Part shown: one piece after another, positions 10,761 to 20,565 of the stretch | Layout: each line of letters begins with the position of its first letter | Numbering within the stretch: position 1 is the stretch's first letter | Origin: Sarcophilus harrisii | Taxonomy: Eukaryota; Chordata; Mammalia; Dasyuromorphia; Dasyuridae | Reading direction: 5' to 3' | Assembly: GCF_902635505.1 (NCBI RefSeq) | Contig: NC_045429.1 | Location: 136,892,804 to 136,956,803 of the forward strand | DNA: 64,000 nucleotides | Position numbers and translations under genes: made by a program | Notes under the pieces: generated by a model | What the model saw: only the letters and a program-made list of their open reading frames with translations | Told to the model about the DNA's origin: nothing | Databases searched by the model: none

Positions 10761-11417
10761 ATTTAAGGAGAAGCTAGAGCAGCACTCGGCAGGGATAACC
10801 TTGAAAGAATCCACACTTTGGAGAAGGGCTGAAATCAGTGTTTTCCATGTCTCTTCTACCCAAGGGAGTCTATAATTTGGTTAAAAGCATCTATGGGGTT
10901 GGCTTGATGATAGTTCTAATGGCCCTGGCAGGGCCTATTTCTTTGATCAGGCTGGTTGAAACTGTCTCAGTTCGGAGGAGAGATCTTGCTTTATTATGTT
11001 ACTCCTAGGAAAGCCAAATGAAATGGAGAAATGCAAAGTAGGCTTTTTAAAAGCTTGATAACCTGAGTTTTGGTTTTTGTTTGTTGGGTTGTTTTTTGGC
11101 TACACTTGCTGTGTGGACACTCAGATTATTTTAAGACTAGGAGCCATATTTATTCTCAATGCTAATTAAATGGTTGAGAGTTTTATATCCATTCAGAAGA
11201 CACCAGGGCACCTCCAAGGGGAGTGATTTTGCAATCCAGCCCCTTACTGTAGCAAATGCTTCATTCCAAAGCTGCTCTACAGAAGGGCAATATTTGGATC
11301 TTTTTCTTTTTCTTCTCAGGTGGATACGATGATATTATGTATCTGACCCAAAGAAACCAAACTCTTACTGGGCATAACTTCAATATTGCTGGCTGTAACC
11401 CATTGTGGGTTCATTGT

Positions 11418-11421
<4 letters not shown>
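10761..11421. other. Repeat-free stretch; candidate conserved non-coding DNA
   Basis: About 660 bp with no recognisable repeat and a more balanced base composition than its surroundings. It ends with a pyrimidine tract plus CAG (about 11299-11320), followed by about 33 open codons up to a TAA. That pattern could be a splice acceptor and short exon, or chance. I do not call a gene. Confidence 0.35.

Positions 11422-11448
<27 letters not shown>
11422..11448. repeat. Poly(A)27 tract
   Basis: Twenty-seven consecutive A. It could be the tail of a plus-strand retrocopy, but I do not recognise the preceding sequence as an mRNA or small RNA. Confidence 0.9.
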
Positions 11449-11559
11449 CTACTCTCTAATTAGGTCCAAGAGCTCCAGAGGAATCCAAGAATTTCATCAC
11501 CATGTGTTTCATCATACACATGCTTATGATCCTTTCCTTCTCAAGTCTCCCTTTGCATA

Positions 11560-11968
11560 GGCTTAATGTGCCCTTGTCAGACACATGGTAGTCCATCTGC
11601 CATCTGTTTGCAATGGTGTTGTTTCTCTATGCCTGAAAGTATTCTCTCTTCACTTTCATCTCATAGAAATCCTTCCTTTAAGAGATAATTGAAGAGCCTT
11701 TTTCCACAGGAGCCCTTTCATGATTCTTTGCCCTCCCAATTACAAGTTCCTTTTTTCCATAACTACCTGCTCTTTAAGAAGTTTATATTTATTTGTATTT
11801 TTAAATTTTAATTCTGGACGTACTTATAGATGCTTGTGCTTATTGTCCTTCCCATTACAATGTAAGCTAAGCTCACTGTGAGTAGAGATTGTTTGAATCT
11901 GTGTTTGTATTCTCTGTGTCTTGAACACTGAACCTAGAACACAGTAGGTACTTAAAGCCATCATTTCA
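11560..11968 (+). mobile_element. L2 LINE 3' end
   Basis: catagaaatccttcctt, gagccctttcatgattc, ttgccctcccaattaca, tgcttgtgcttattgtcc, attacaatgtaagctaag, gaacctagaacacagtagg, tacttaaa: the L2 3' block order. Confidence 0.75.
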
Positions 11969-12064
11969 GAGTACTACCTGCATCGACAATGCCCCAAGGC
12001 CACTCACACAATCTACCAGAGAAGTGAAGATCAGTAGGGCAAGCAACCTACTCTGAAATGATGG
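11958..12064. repeat. 16-bp inverted repeat, 75-nt spacer
   Basis: ccatcatttcagagta at 11958-11973 is exactly mirrored by tactctgaaatgatgg at 12049-12064. The left arm overlaps the last bases of the L2 tail. There is no obvious target-site duplication, so this is not a clear MITE. Confidence 0.85.
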
Positions 12065-12324
12065 GAGCTCCTCAAATCTCACCTAGCTTATTTGCCAATA
12101 TGGTCCTATTCCTAAGATATTGAGTTTGCTCACCTTATTTCTATCTGGAGAGCCTGAGTACCCTAAACATGAGATCTCTTACCACAAAATGAATAGCAAT
12201 AAAGACTGGACCTGTTATTTTCTTGATAAAGAGAATTCCCAGTTGAAAAACTCCCTTCAATGCAAGTCAATGATTTCTCTGCAATTTCTGGTGTGCCTCG
12301 ACTTTAGCAATAATATTTCTATAA

Positions 12325-12420
12325 TTTAGAGTAAGTGACTTATCTAGAGTCATATAGCTAGGATTTGTCAGAAACAGGACTTGAATGCAGCTCTTCCTGT
12401 CTGGCTCAGTCAATGTAATC
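12325..12420 (-). mobile_element. MIR/SINE fragment, minus strand
   Basis: gtaagtgacttatctagag, tcatatagctaggatttg, gacttgaatgcagctctt, cctgtctggctcagtcaatg. Confidence 0.6.
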
Positions 12421-13164
12421 TCAAAAAATTCAATCTGTAGGCTTAAATCAGACGCCTCTACAACATGTTGTTTTTTCTTTCACTAAACCAAGCCTCACTC
12501 AATGCAATAAATCAACAAGATTTTTGCAAGGATTAATTAAACTCTGATAAAAGTAAAAACCAAGAAGAGTTCAAAAAAGAGAAAAAATAAATCATAATTT
12601 AAGATGCATAGCTAAAAGTGAACTCAGCTTTAAAAAAAGGAACTAAAAAAATAATCAAGGGAAGAAAACTAAGAAGATGTCAGTATAAACAGAGATGATA
12701 CAAATGGCACACTGAAATTTTAGTCCATTTGCTGCAGCTAATCAATATGGATAACTTTAAAACAACATCAAAGAAATAACCTTATAGTACATTAATTAGA
12801 CTAATTCTTCTAATTAACTAGGTTTCCTTTCAGATTGGCTTTGGCAAGGATGGCAATAGTTTAAGTAATCATTATTTATAAGTCTAAGAGACTTGGCTGG
12901 CATTTTCACCATTGACACTATGCAAAATTGGAGTTAAAGCTATCACCAAAGAAATACAGGATGGCTGTACATTAAGACTAAGATCAAGTGAAGAAAGAGC
13001 CTATGTGCTTTGCTGCTATGGACTTCATGTCAAGATAACCCAAGAAACCACCAACCATTGGGTTGACTCCTCATGTCAAACTTATAGGAAGATAATGACA
13101 AGAACTGCCCAAAAGAAGCTGAGCAAGGCCACGTTTTTGTATTTTTAGCACATGACAGTTTCCT
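12421..13164. other. No assignable feature
   Basis: AT-rich and unassigned. The 78-codon frame at 12912-13148 has no recognisable domain, and no promoter or splice context supports it. Confidence 0.4.
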
Positions 13165-13472
13165 TCAAAGCTCAGCTCATGCATCAAATATAAACACATG
13201 CTTCTAAATAAACTTTTCCTGATCCATTCAAGTGTTAATGCCTCTTCTCTATCCCACTGAAATTATTTTGTTCCTTTTTTTTTTTTTTTTGCACAGTCTT
13301 TAGGTATTTATTATATGTTTCATATATGAACATGCTGTTTCTCCCAGTAGAATGAAAATTCTCTGAAGGCAAGGGTTATATCATTTTTTGTTTTGTGACT
13401 TCTGTGGCTAGCACAGTTCTTAGAACATAATAGGCACTTAATAAATGCTTGTCGATTAATTAATTGATGAGA
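13165..13472 (+). mobile_element. L2 LINE 3' end
   Basis: cagctcatgcatcaaata, aaacttttcctgatcc, ctatcccactgaaattatt, agaatgaaaattctctgaag, gcaagggttatatcatt, tggctagcacagttcttag, ataggcacttaataaatgc, then ttgtcgattaattaattg. Confidence 0.85.
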
Positions 13473-13687
13473 GCAGGAACTCCTAGACACAAAATATATA
13501 TCTTTTGAATAAATGAAGCAATTTAGTGAACCTGAATCTTTAAAATGTAATTGTGAAATTAAATGTTATTTAGTTATTATTATTTTTGTTTGGATTTTAA
13601 ATAGTCATTTATGAATAAATCTCTTAAGAGGTTTTGACTTTGGCAAAAAGTCTGTATTCATGGCTACAGACCAAGGGAAACAAGAAT

Positions 13688-13743
13688 AAACAAATGATTT
13701 AACTCACGTTTGTACTCAAATTATCCAGGTTAATCATTTGTTT
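13688..13743. repeat. 12-bp inverted repeat in AT-rich DNA
   Basis: aaacaaatgatt (13688-13699) and aatcatttgttt (13732-13743) are perfect inverted copies. Pairing extends a few bases further with one bulge. The spacer is 32 nt. Confidence 0.75.
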
Positions 13744-13750
13744 GTTTTAA

Positions 13751-14499
13751 CCATGGTCTTTTGCCGGCCTTACTCATAGCTGCTCACTACCTCAAAATAT
13801 GTTTAAATTTTTATAGGCAAACATGAATTTAATAAGTCTTTTTATTTCAATGCAGAGCAAAAATTTATGCAAGAAGCTCCTGAACCGACACCTGCTTAGG
13901 GTCTATCTCAAACTACCAAACAAGCTAACAATGAGCTAATATCATGAATCATTACTTTACTAATTCTTATTTCCTGCTCTTTGGACTTTAGCAAAAACAT
14001 TTCTATAAGCACAGTCAAATTGAATTAGACTGTAAAATTTTGCCTGTCTAATTTACTTTGAGTTGTTTATGTATGTTGTGTAAGGAAGGACTTGGAAGAA
14101 GTGATGCTGTTGCTTGTGGTCTTTTGAAGGTGGATTCAGGATAATTGATATAACATGAAGAGGTCTGGCATGGCTACAGTTTTTCATACCTAATTTAAGA
14201 TCTACATAGATTAAGCATTAGGATAAAATGAATTGGTGACATTGATTTCCCTCACTCAGTTCCAATATTTTGTCCTTAATTAGCCTTTCTAAAATCTGAA
14301 ATAAGATGGGACAAGACTCTGTACTCTGGGAATTCAGTAATTCCAGCAGTTTGGTCCTGAAAAAAATAAACATTTCCTCATAACATAGTTTTCACAGGCC
14401 TGAAAATTAAAGTTCTTATATTTGAAAAAAATATGAACTATTTTCCTCCATTTCTGTTATAGTCAGAAAATTGGTGTCTCTTGTAAGGAACAAATTAGG
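13751..14499. other. No assignable feature
   Basis: Unassigned, non-coding, with frequent stops in all frames. Confidence 0.4.
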
Positions 14500-14562
14500 A
14501 AAAATGTAAAGCTCTTTGCAATTCTTAAAATATCAGCTATTATTATTACCATTGTTGTTATT
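14500..14562 (+). mobile_element. MIR 3' end
   Basis: gtaaagctctttgcaatt, then tcagctattattattacc. Confidence 0.55.
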
Positions 14563-14584
14563 TACTTGAGTTCAACATCAATGA

Positions 14585-14810
14585 GAGGTATCATGGTATA
14601 GGGTATAGAAGGACTGGCCTCAAAACCAGGAAGACTCAGGATCAGGTGCCATTTCTGAGCCATACTGGGGATATGTGATTTTAACTAAGTTATTTAATTG
14701 TTCAATGTTCTAGACTATTCTCTAAAATTAGACACTGCAGAGAAGGGGCCAACATACATTAGTAAACGAGTTTTCTCACCTGAGAGGTCTCTACATCAAA
14801 AAAACTCCTA
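14585..14810 (+). mobile_element. MON/THER-like SINE, full length
   Basis: tcatggtatagggtatag (head), gactggcctcaaaaccagg, aagactcaggatcaggtg, gccatactggggatatgtg, aagttatttaattgttcaa, ctctaaaattagacactgc, agagaaggggccaacatac, ttttctcacctgagagg. This is the reference copy for this SINE in the window. Confidence 0.8.
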
Positions 14811-14814
14811 TCCT

Positions 14815-15708
14815 TATCCATCATCATTCAAAAAACTCACAATACTCCACTCCACTTTCCTATTTTTGTGTTGATAATGCCATTCTTCTTGTTGTTCAGT
14901 CTCTAAAGCATAAAGTTACCTTTGCCTTCTCTCTCCCCTTTATTTGCCATAACCAAACTGTTAATTGCCAAGACCTGTAGATTTGGTCTCCAAAGTATGC
15001 TCACCTACATTTGTCTCCACCATTGCAGTTATATGGCCACCATTCTGTTTAAGCCCTCATTACCTCTTGGTTTGGAATAACCTCATAACTACTCTCCCAT
15101 CTTTAGTATTTCATTTCTCTAATCCATTCTTCATCCAGTTGCCAAAATAATCTTAATTTACAGATCTGATCTTGTTATCGGCTTAGCCATTTACAGAATT
15201 GTCCAGTGTTCTGTGTTGTATTCTGAATAAACATGAATTCCATAGTTGGACACTGAAGGCCCTTGGCAATTTTTCTAGTCTTATTTCATTCTTCTCCCTG
15301 TCATGTACTGTATGCTCCACTCAAAAGAGAAATCTGTTTCTTGATCTTGTTTTGACTTCTCTCACCTCTATGGATTAAGGTAAGTCATCCCCCATGTCTG
15401 TAACAGACATTCTTTAAGGCCCTTCCTACTGAAATCTTTCTCTTTCTTCAAGAACCATGTCAGGTGCTACTTCCTCCATGAAATTCTTCCCTAATCACCC
15501 TCTTTTATGTTTATTATAGGTCCTTCTCTATCCTGATTACATTTTACCTTACCCCTGTTTCTATAAAGATTTTATCCTGTTAGACTGTAAGCTACTTGAG
15601 ACAGACAATATTTTGTTTTTCATCTTTCAATCTTGCACAGAGCCGAGCATGGTAAATGCATTCCACATAGCAGATGCTGTGTAAATATTTTTTGAATCGA
15701 ATGGTTGT
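14815..15708 (+). mobile_element. L2 LINE, ORF2 C-terminal region through 3' end
   Basis: A long L2 copy. Blocks in order: ccaccattgcagttatatgg (opposite the usual 'ggcc.tcatcacctct'), caaaataatcttaattta, cagatctgatcttgttat, cactgaaggcccttggc, ctgtcatgtactgtatgctc, caggtgctacttcctccatg, aaattcttccctaatc, agactgtaagctacttgag, gagccgagcatggtaaatg. No intact frame remains. Short frames inside it (such as 14965-15150) are not genes. Confidence 0.9.
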
Positions 15709-15796
15709 AGAATATTATCCTGCAATGCATGGGACTAGTTTAAAGAGAGCATTCTGCAAGGAATACTTTTGGTAAGAAGTAGTATATCATTAGACA

Positions 15797-16345
15797 ATCC
15801 TTCATCAAGTATTAAATGTCTACCATGTGCTAAGCACTGGGGATTCAAAGACAAAAATGAAACTGTCCTTAATGAGCTTATATTCTTATGTGCATATACA
15901 TATGCTCAGGATTACATAGCTGAGGTGGATTAGGAAGAGCTTCTTGTACAAGTTGGGGCTTGACATAAACTTAAAAGGAAGCTAGAGATTTTAAGGGATG
16001 AAGGTATTAGATACATTATTTACAAAAGTCATGGAGAGGGGATGCCATGTGTGAAGAACAGCAAGAAGACCAGTTTAGATGAACCATAGAGTGAGTGAAG
16101 GGAAGAAATCTGTAATAAGCTTGGAAAGACAACTTAGGATAAAGTTGTGAAGAACGTTAAAAGCCAATAAAAGAAGAGTATATCTTATCCCTTATCCTAG
16201 AAAGTTACTGGAGCTTATTAAGTAGGGAAATATTACTGGTCAGACCTGTGCTAAAAGAAAATCCCTTCAGATGATAAATGATAAATTGTAGTGGGGAGAG
16301 ACTAGAGGAAGGGAGACCATTAAGAGACTGTTATAATAGTCCAAC
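15797..16345 (-). mobile_element. L2 LINE 3' region, minus strand
   Basis: catcaagtattaaatgtc, taccatgtgctaagcactgg, cttaatgagcttatattc, gaacagcaagaagaccag, ggtcagacctgtgctaaa, ttataatagtccaa: L2 reversed. It lies tail-to-tail with the L2 at 14815-15708, about 90 bp away. Confidence 0.85.
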
Positions 16346-16379
16346 TATAGTTGGTAGAGCACTGACTTAGCAGTAAAAA

Positions 16380-16665
16380 ATTGATGGTGATGATAAGAAT
16401 TTATATAACATTTTACAGTTTGCAAAGTGAGATATTTTCATTTGATCCTAACAACCCTGTGAGGTAGGTGCTATTATTATCATCTCCATAGAGGCTGACA
16501 AAAGATTAAATGTCTTGCCCAGGATCACATAACTAGTGTCAGGATTTGAAATCAGGTTTTTAAGCGACTTGCCTAGGCTCACACAGCTAAATGTCAGGAT
16601 TTCAACCCAGGTTTTCCTTACTACAAGTCCTGTGTTCCATTTACTGTACCATCTAGCTGCCTGAA
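16380..16665 (-). mobile_element. MIR/THER SINE, minus strand, with internal 50-bp duplication
   Basis: ttacagtttgcaaagtgag, tttgatcctaacaaccc, gtgaggtaggtgctatta, cttgcccaggatcacata ... ctgtaccatctagctgcc. The 'cttgcc.agg.tcaca' block occurs twice (16512-16561 and 16566-16615), so one copy carries an internal duplication or two SINEs were inserted almost on top of each other. Confidence 0.8.
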
Positions 16666-16667
16666 TT

Positions 16668-16800
16668 CAAATCTTAATGCTTCCATACCTGTACAAATTT
16701 GGGCAAATCCCTTTGGTCTAGATCTCTTCAACTGCAAAAATAAATGAATTAGACTAGATGGCTCTATAGTCCCAGATCACTACAATCTTATGAATATTCT
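16668..16800 (+). mobile_element. CORE-SINE (MIR variant), partial
   Basis: aaatcttaatgcttcca, tttgggcaaatccctttgg, tagactagatggctctata, gtcccagatcactacaatc: a decayed copy of the variant whose tail ends ...tctatgatcc. Confidence 0.55.
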
Positions 16801-17204
16801 GGAAACAATCCTTTTGGGAAAATTGTGTTGATAATTTAAAATTTTGGAGATCACAGCCTTGATGATCGTTCCAATTGGTTTTAACATTGAAACTATGTTT
16901 AGAATGAAGAAAGTGCTTGGAAATATCCTCAAAGTCATGCAGAAATGATTCAGAGTTTAGAAAACTTCTTTTTACCAATGCTCACTCCCCTATATAATAA
17001 TGCTTCTCAGTTTGCTACAGTATAATTATATATGTAAAAAGATAAATCCAAGAAAGCAATGCAAGTTTTTCTTTTTCTAGGATATCAAGTAGTGTTACTC
17101 AGAGAAAGAGTTTTTAGGAACATATTGTCCATTTCTTTAGATGCCATGAGATGGTTGAATTTTTTTTGCATCACATTCTATTTAAAGAAAAAATAGAACT
17201 GAAT
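16801..17204. other. No assignable feature
   Basis: Unassigned. The minus-strand 74-codon frame at 16754-16978 has no recognisable motif. Confidence 0.4.
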
Positions 17205-17530
17205 TCCAAGAGAGGTAGTGTGGTTTGCCTTTGCAGACAGAATGAGCTAGATTTAAATTCTACCTCTAAAATACCAGTCAATTACTCAACAATCATTTAT
17301 TAAGTGCTTATTATATGCACTATACTAAAAACTGGAAAGCCAAAGAAATTTAAAAACATGGTTCCTGCCTTTTTGGAACCCAAATTCTAAGGGGAGAAGC
17401 AATATGCAAACAACTCCTCACATTCAAGTTATAGACTAGTTTAGTTACCATAGTAACCTCTCAGTGCCTCAGGTAATGCTCTCTAAGTTACAATGGGGTT
17501 GATGCCCTGGCTGTTTTTATGGAGGGATTT
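17205..17530 (+). mobile_element. MON/THER-like SINE split by an L2 end
   Basis: The left part (gagaggtagtgtggtttg, agatttaaattctacctct) and right part (taacctctcagtgcctcag, gtaatgctctctaagtta) look like the two halves of one plus-strand SINE. A minus-strand L2 3' end (17277-17412) sits between them. Confidence 0.55.
17277..17412 (-). mobile_element. L2 LINE 3' end, minus strand
   Basis: caacaatcatttattaag, tgcttattatatgcacta, ggttcctgcctttttgg, aagcaatatgcaaaca: the reverse L2 tail. Confidence 0.75.
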
Positions 17531-17924
17531 TCTATGTTCTTAAATCAATGAAATCACAAGATACATTTTACATACTGCTGCTATTTCTTACTTATATTTA
17601 GGTTATGTCTACATGCAAGCACTTCATTTCTGTCTTATGTTATGGCCAATACATTTTCTTGAAAAGCAGCTATTCTAGACATGGCTTTTTTACCACTAGT
17701 TTTCTAGCATCTGACATCATTAAGTTATATCAGAGGTCTCCCACTTATCTTCAACTCCATGTGTATGTGTTTTATTTTTTCCCCTGGCATGAGGGTGTTA
17801 TAGAATTAGAATGAGACAGAGAAGATGGGGGGAGAATACTTAAATCCTCATCTTCCTTAACTTGCTAGATGTGTGGAGATTATATCTTTGTTTTTTTAAA
17901 TGTAACAGTGAATTCTCATCTTCG
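17531..17924. other. No assignable feature
   Basis: Unassigned. The 69-codon frame at 17605-17814 shows no recognisable domain. Confidence 0.4.
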
Positions 17925-18090
17925 TAATATCACAGACAACACTAAGCAGGATCTTAGCAATCATTTTGTAGTTGAGGAAATCAAAGCCTTGAAGGGATAA
18001 AATAATTTGTCCAAAGAAGTAGCAGAGAGAGGAGTCAAATGCCAATCCTCTCTGTGTGCCTTACTCTCTTCCACATTACCTCTTACATAA
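17925..18090 (-). mobile_element. MIR/CORE-SINE, minus strand
   Basis: gatcttagcaatcatttt, gtagttgaggaaatcaaag, ataatttgtccaaagaag, actctcttccacattacc. Confidence 0.6.
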
Positions 18091-18237
18091 CTCTGTATGA
18101 AAGTTCCTTTAGCACTCTATAAAATAAAAATTTGGCCCAGTCTTCAGAACTCGATTTTCATATATCTTCTGAATAGCCATTCCTTTCATTCAACAACATT
18201 CCACTCCATCCTAACATAACCAAGAGGGAAGAATAAA

Positions 18238-18258
18238 AAGCTAATCCAGGATTAGCTT
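18238..18258. repeat. Near-perfect palindrome (10-bp arms)
   Basis: aagctaatcc, one spacer base, ggattagctt. It lies in otherwise unassigned DNA and could be a dimeric homeodomain-type site (TAATCC is a bicoid/Otx-class core) or chance. Confidence 0.8.
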
Positions 18259-18597
18259 CTTCCCTGATTACTGGAGCAGACAATACTAACCTTGGTGAAA
18301 ATGAAAGTCATTTTTTCATCATTCTAGGCCTCACATAGATTTTTTTTCAAGTTTACTCACACCCATTAACCCCCATACACAATAACACTTGAATGTGTAA
18401 TAATGGATTTCATTTTCATGTTAATTTGGAAGCAACAGACAGAGGTGGGTTTTTTCCTTAACATACCATAAAATATGCTTAAAATAGCAACAAATCAAAC
18501 CAAATGGCAAAATCCAGTATTCTACATTTATACACAGAATATGCTCACATATTATAATTTGGATTTCTACTTTACTGCAAAAAGCACTGATAAAACA

Positions 18598-18690
18598 TTT
18601 CATTCATTTATTCATTCACAGAATATTTATCAGGTGCAAGGCACTCTGCTAGATTCAAAAAACAGAAAGGATAAGACAACTAACTGGTCC
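18598..18690 (-). mobile_element. L2 LINE 3' end, minus strand
   Basis: cattcatttattcattc, atttatcaggtgcaagg, cactctgctagattcaaa. Confidence 0.65.
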
Positions 18691-18857
18691 ACAGGATTAA
18701 TTTAGCAGCAAGGAGCAAGAGCAAAATTTAGCAAGTTTTTTGTTGTTTTCCTTCTCTGTTATCTATGAGAAGTACTCCAAGATAGAACTTTAATTTGTAT
18801 ATTGGAACTATGCTACAGAATATGTTCTATAAACACTGTGATCTGGGAGCTCCCAAA

Positions 18858-19000
18858 GGCTTAAAACTAGAAGGAATTTAAAGATTATTTAATCCAACTT
18901 TCCTAATTTTTTTACATATGAAAATCTGAATCCCCAGTAGGCTAAGTGGCTTACCTAAGATTGTTGTACAGCTAAACTAACCAGTGGCAGTACAGTAAGC
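18858..19000 (-). mobile_element. MIR/CORE-SINE, minus strand
   Basis: aactagaaggaatttaaag, atttaatccaactttcc, acatatgaaaatctgaa, ctaagtggcttacctaag. Confidence 0.6.
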
Positions 19001-19924
19001 AGAGTGGAAAACTGCTTGTTTTTCTCTAATTACAGATATTGGAGAGAAAGAGCCATCCCAACTCCAGATTTCTATTTTTACTAAATTTTTAACTATTTAC
19101 CTTACTAAAGTATCTAAAACAAATTACCTTAGGTATAAACAACCATCAATATGCAATTCCTATACTAAAACAGTGCTGGAACAGATATTTTTCTTTTTGG
19201 AGAGGAATTTATTAACCACAAAGAACTTGCCCAAGACCACCCAACTCATTTGAATGAGGTGTCTGTGTTGGAATTCAAGTGAGAAGCCAGCATTTACTTA
19301 GGAAACCAAACGTCCCACATCAAGTATTCTTTCTAATTGTGTAAATACTAAATTGATTCAGTTTGTCAAAGTCAACTGATACTGTTTTTAAAGTGAGCTC
19401 AAAATGTTTCAGGTCCCAGGAGAAAAATGACTTTGGAGGAAGGCTTTCCTTTGAAAATGATGGAAGACAGGGATAGAGTGTGGACTTTTAAATATTCATG
19501 CTTATTCACAAAGAGGGTCTTGTCCAGATGATGAGGCGGAGGGGAGTGGAAGCTTCTGAAAAGGGGATTCATCCATGGAACAAAAGCATCAACCTCTGCC
19601 CTTATTAAAGCGCCATGGGATTTATTTTGTTTTTAACATCATTCTTTTAACAGATGGGATCCCAGTCATACATCTTATCTTCAGGAAAGTACCTCCATCC
19701 AAATGCTATGATTGAATAATAAGTACTTAGGACTGCAGCAATAATAAGAATAAAATGTATTTATTATTCCTCCTTTATCCCTCCAAAAAGGAGCCCCCAG
19801 AATTTTTTATTATTTGATTAATTCAAACTTTCTCAATGTCAGGTTCAATTTCATGTGCTCCAGGGTTTGTTATCTAGCATCTGAATTTTCATCTTTTTCA
19901 TGAAATTTCTCAAAGCTATTGCTT
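19001..19924. other. No confident feature
   Basis: Non-coding. Around 19205-19300 there is a faint SINE-like trace (aacttgcccaagaccac). The rest is unassigned. Confidence 0.4.
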
Positions 19925-20182
19925 CCAATTTTAGGTTTTATGCAAGCACCAACTTACACATGAAGCTTTTCTTGATTTTTTCCTCTTTCTATCTACTTTA
20001 TATTTCTTGCATTTATGTTTATTTTGTATATACTCATACATATACTTGCTACCTCCTACATTGGGATGCCAGTTCTCTGCAATTAAAATTTTTTTCTTCA
20101 TTTATTGTTCTTATATTTCCAGGGCCTAGCACGGAGGCTGGCACATACCTATTTGATAAATGCTTGTTGATTGGATTCTCTT
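19925..20182 (+). mobile_element. L2 LINE 3' end
   Basis: catgaagcttttcttgat, attcttgcatttatgttt-like block, ctctgcaattaaaatttt, cagggcctagcacggagg, ctggcacatacctatttg, ataaatgcttgttgattg. Confidence 0.8.
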
Positions 20183-20302
20183 CCTTTTTTCACATTAAAC
20201 TTAGGATAAATGTCAATATTTCAGCATTCTTAATAGGCCTAGGGATTTGCATCTTTATTTCTTTCTTTTTCTAGATTTTTAGAGTGCACTAGACTAGTCA
20301 AA

Positions 20303-20565
20303 TTGGACATGGGTGTCATATTCCTATAATCACAGCTACTGGGGAGACTGAGGTAGTCAAATCTCAAGAGATCTGGGCTGGGATTAAATTTGGCATTAAT
20401 ATGGGAAAGCTCTGGAAGTGGGGGCCACTAGTTGCCTAAAGAAAAGAGAACGGATCCAGGCACAAACAGGAGGTCAAAGCTTCCATGCTGATCACTAGTT
20501 GGGCCCATGGGTAGCTCTTACACTTTTGGTGTGGTTGAAATAATGTGAACCACTCTTTAAAAAAA
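20303..20565 (+). pseudogene. RN7SL-like: 7SL (SRP RNA) retropseudogene
   Basis: This matches the signal recognition particle RNA over nearly its whole length. The Alu-domain start is preserved as tcctataatcacagctact, then ggggagactgaggta. The S domain follows as tggcattaatatgg, agctctggaagtggggg, ccactagttgcctaaag, caggaggtcaaagc, ttccatgctgatcactag. The 3' Alu-domain strand is decayed (ggtagctcttacacttt, aatgtgaacc) and runs into an A-rich end (ctctttaaaaaaa). About 30 nt of the 5'/S-domain junction (the stretch after ctgggctg) are missing, and many substitutions disrupt pairing, so it is a dead retrocopy, not a functional gene. The likely mechanism is L1-mediated retrotransposition of 7SL RNA. 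I saw no convincing flanking duplication, which fits great age. Confidence 0.88.

Noticed and set aside
12912-13148. 78-codon frame with mixed composition (MTLCKIGVKAITKEIQ...)
   Set aside because: No family I recognise, no splice or translation context; chance open frame cannot be excluded.
19900-20274. 124-codon hydrophobic frame
   Set aside because: Lies within the plus-strand L2 3' end and an adjacent T-rich tract; the hydrophobic residues come from T-rich codons.
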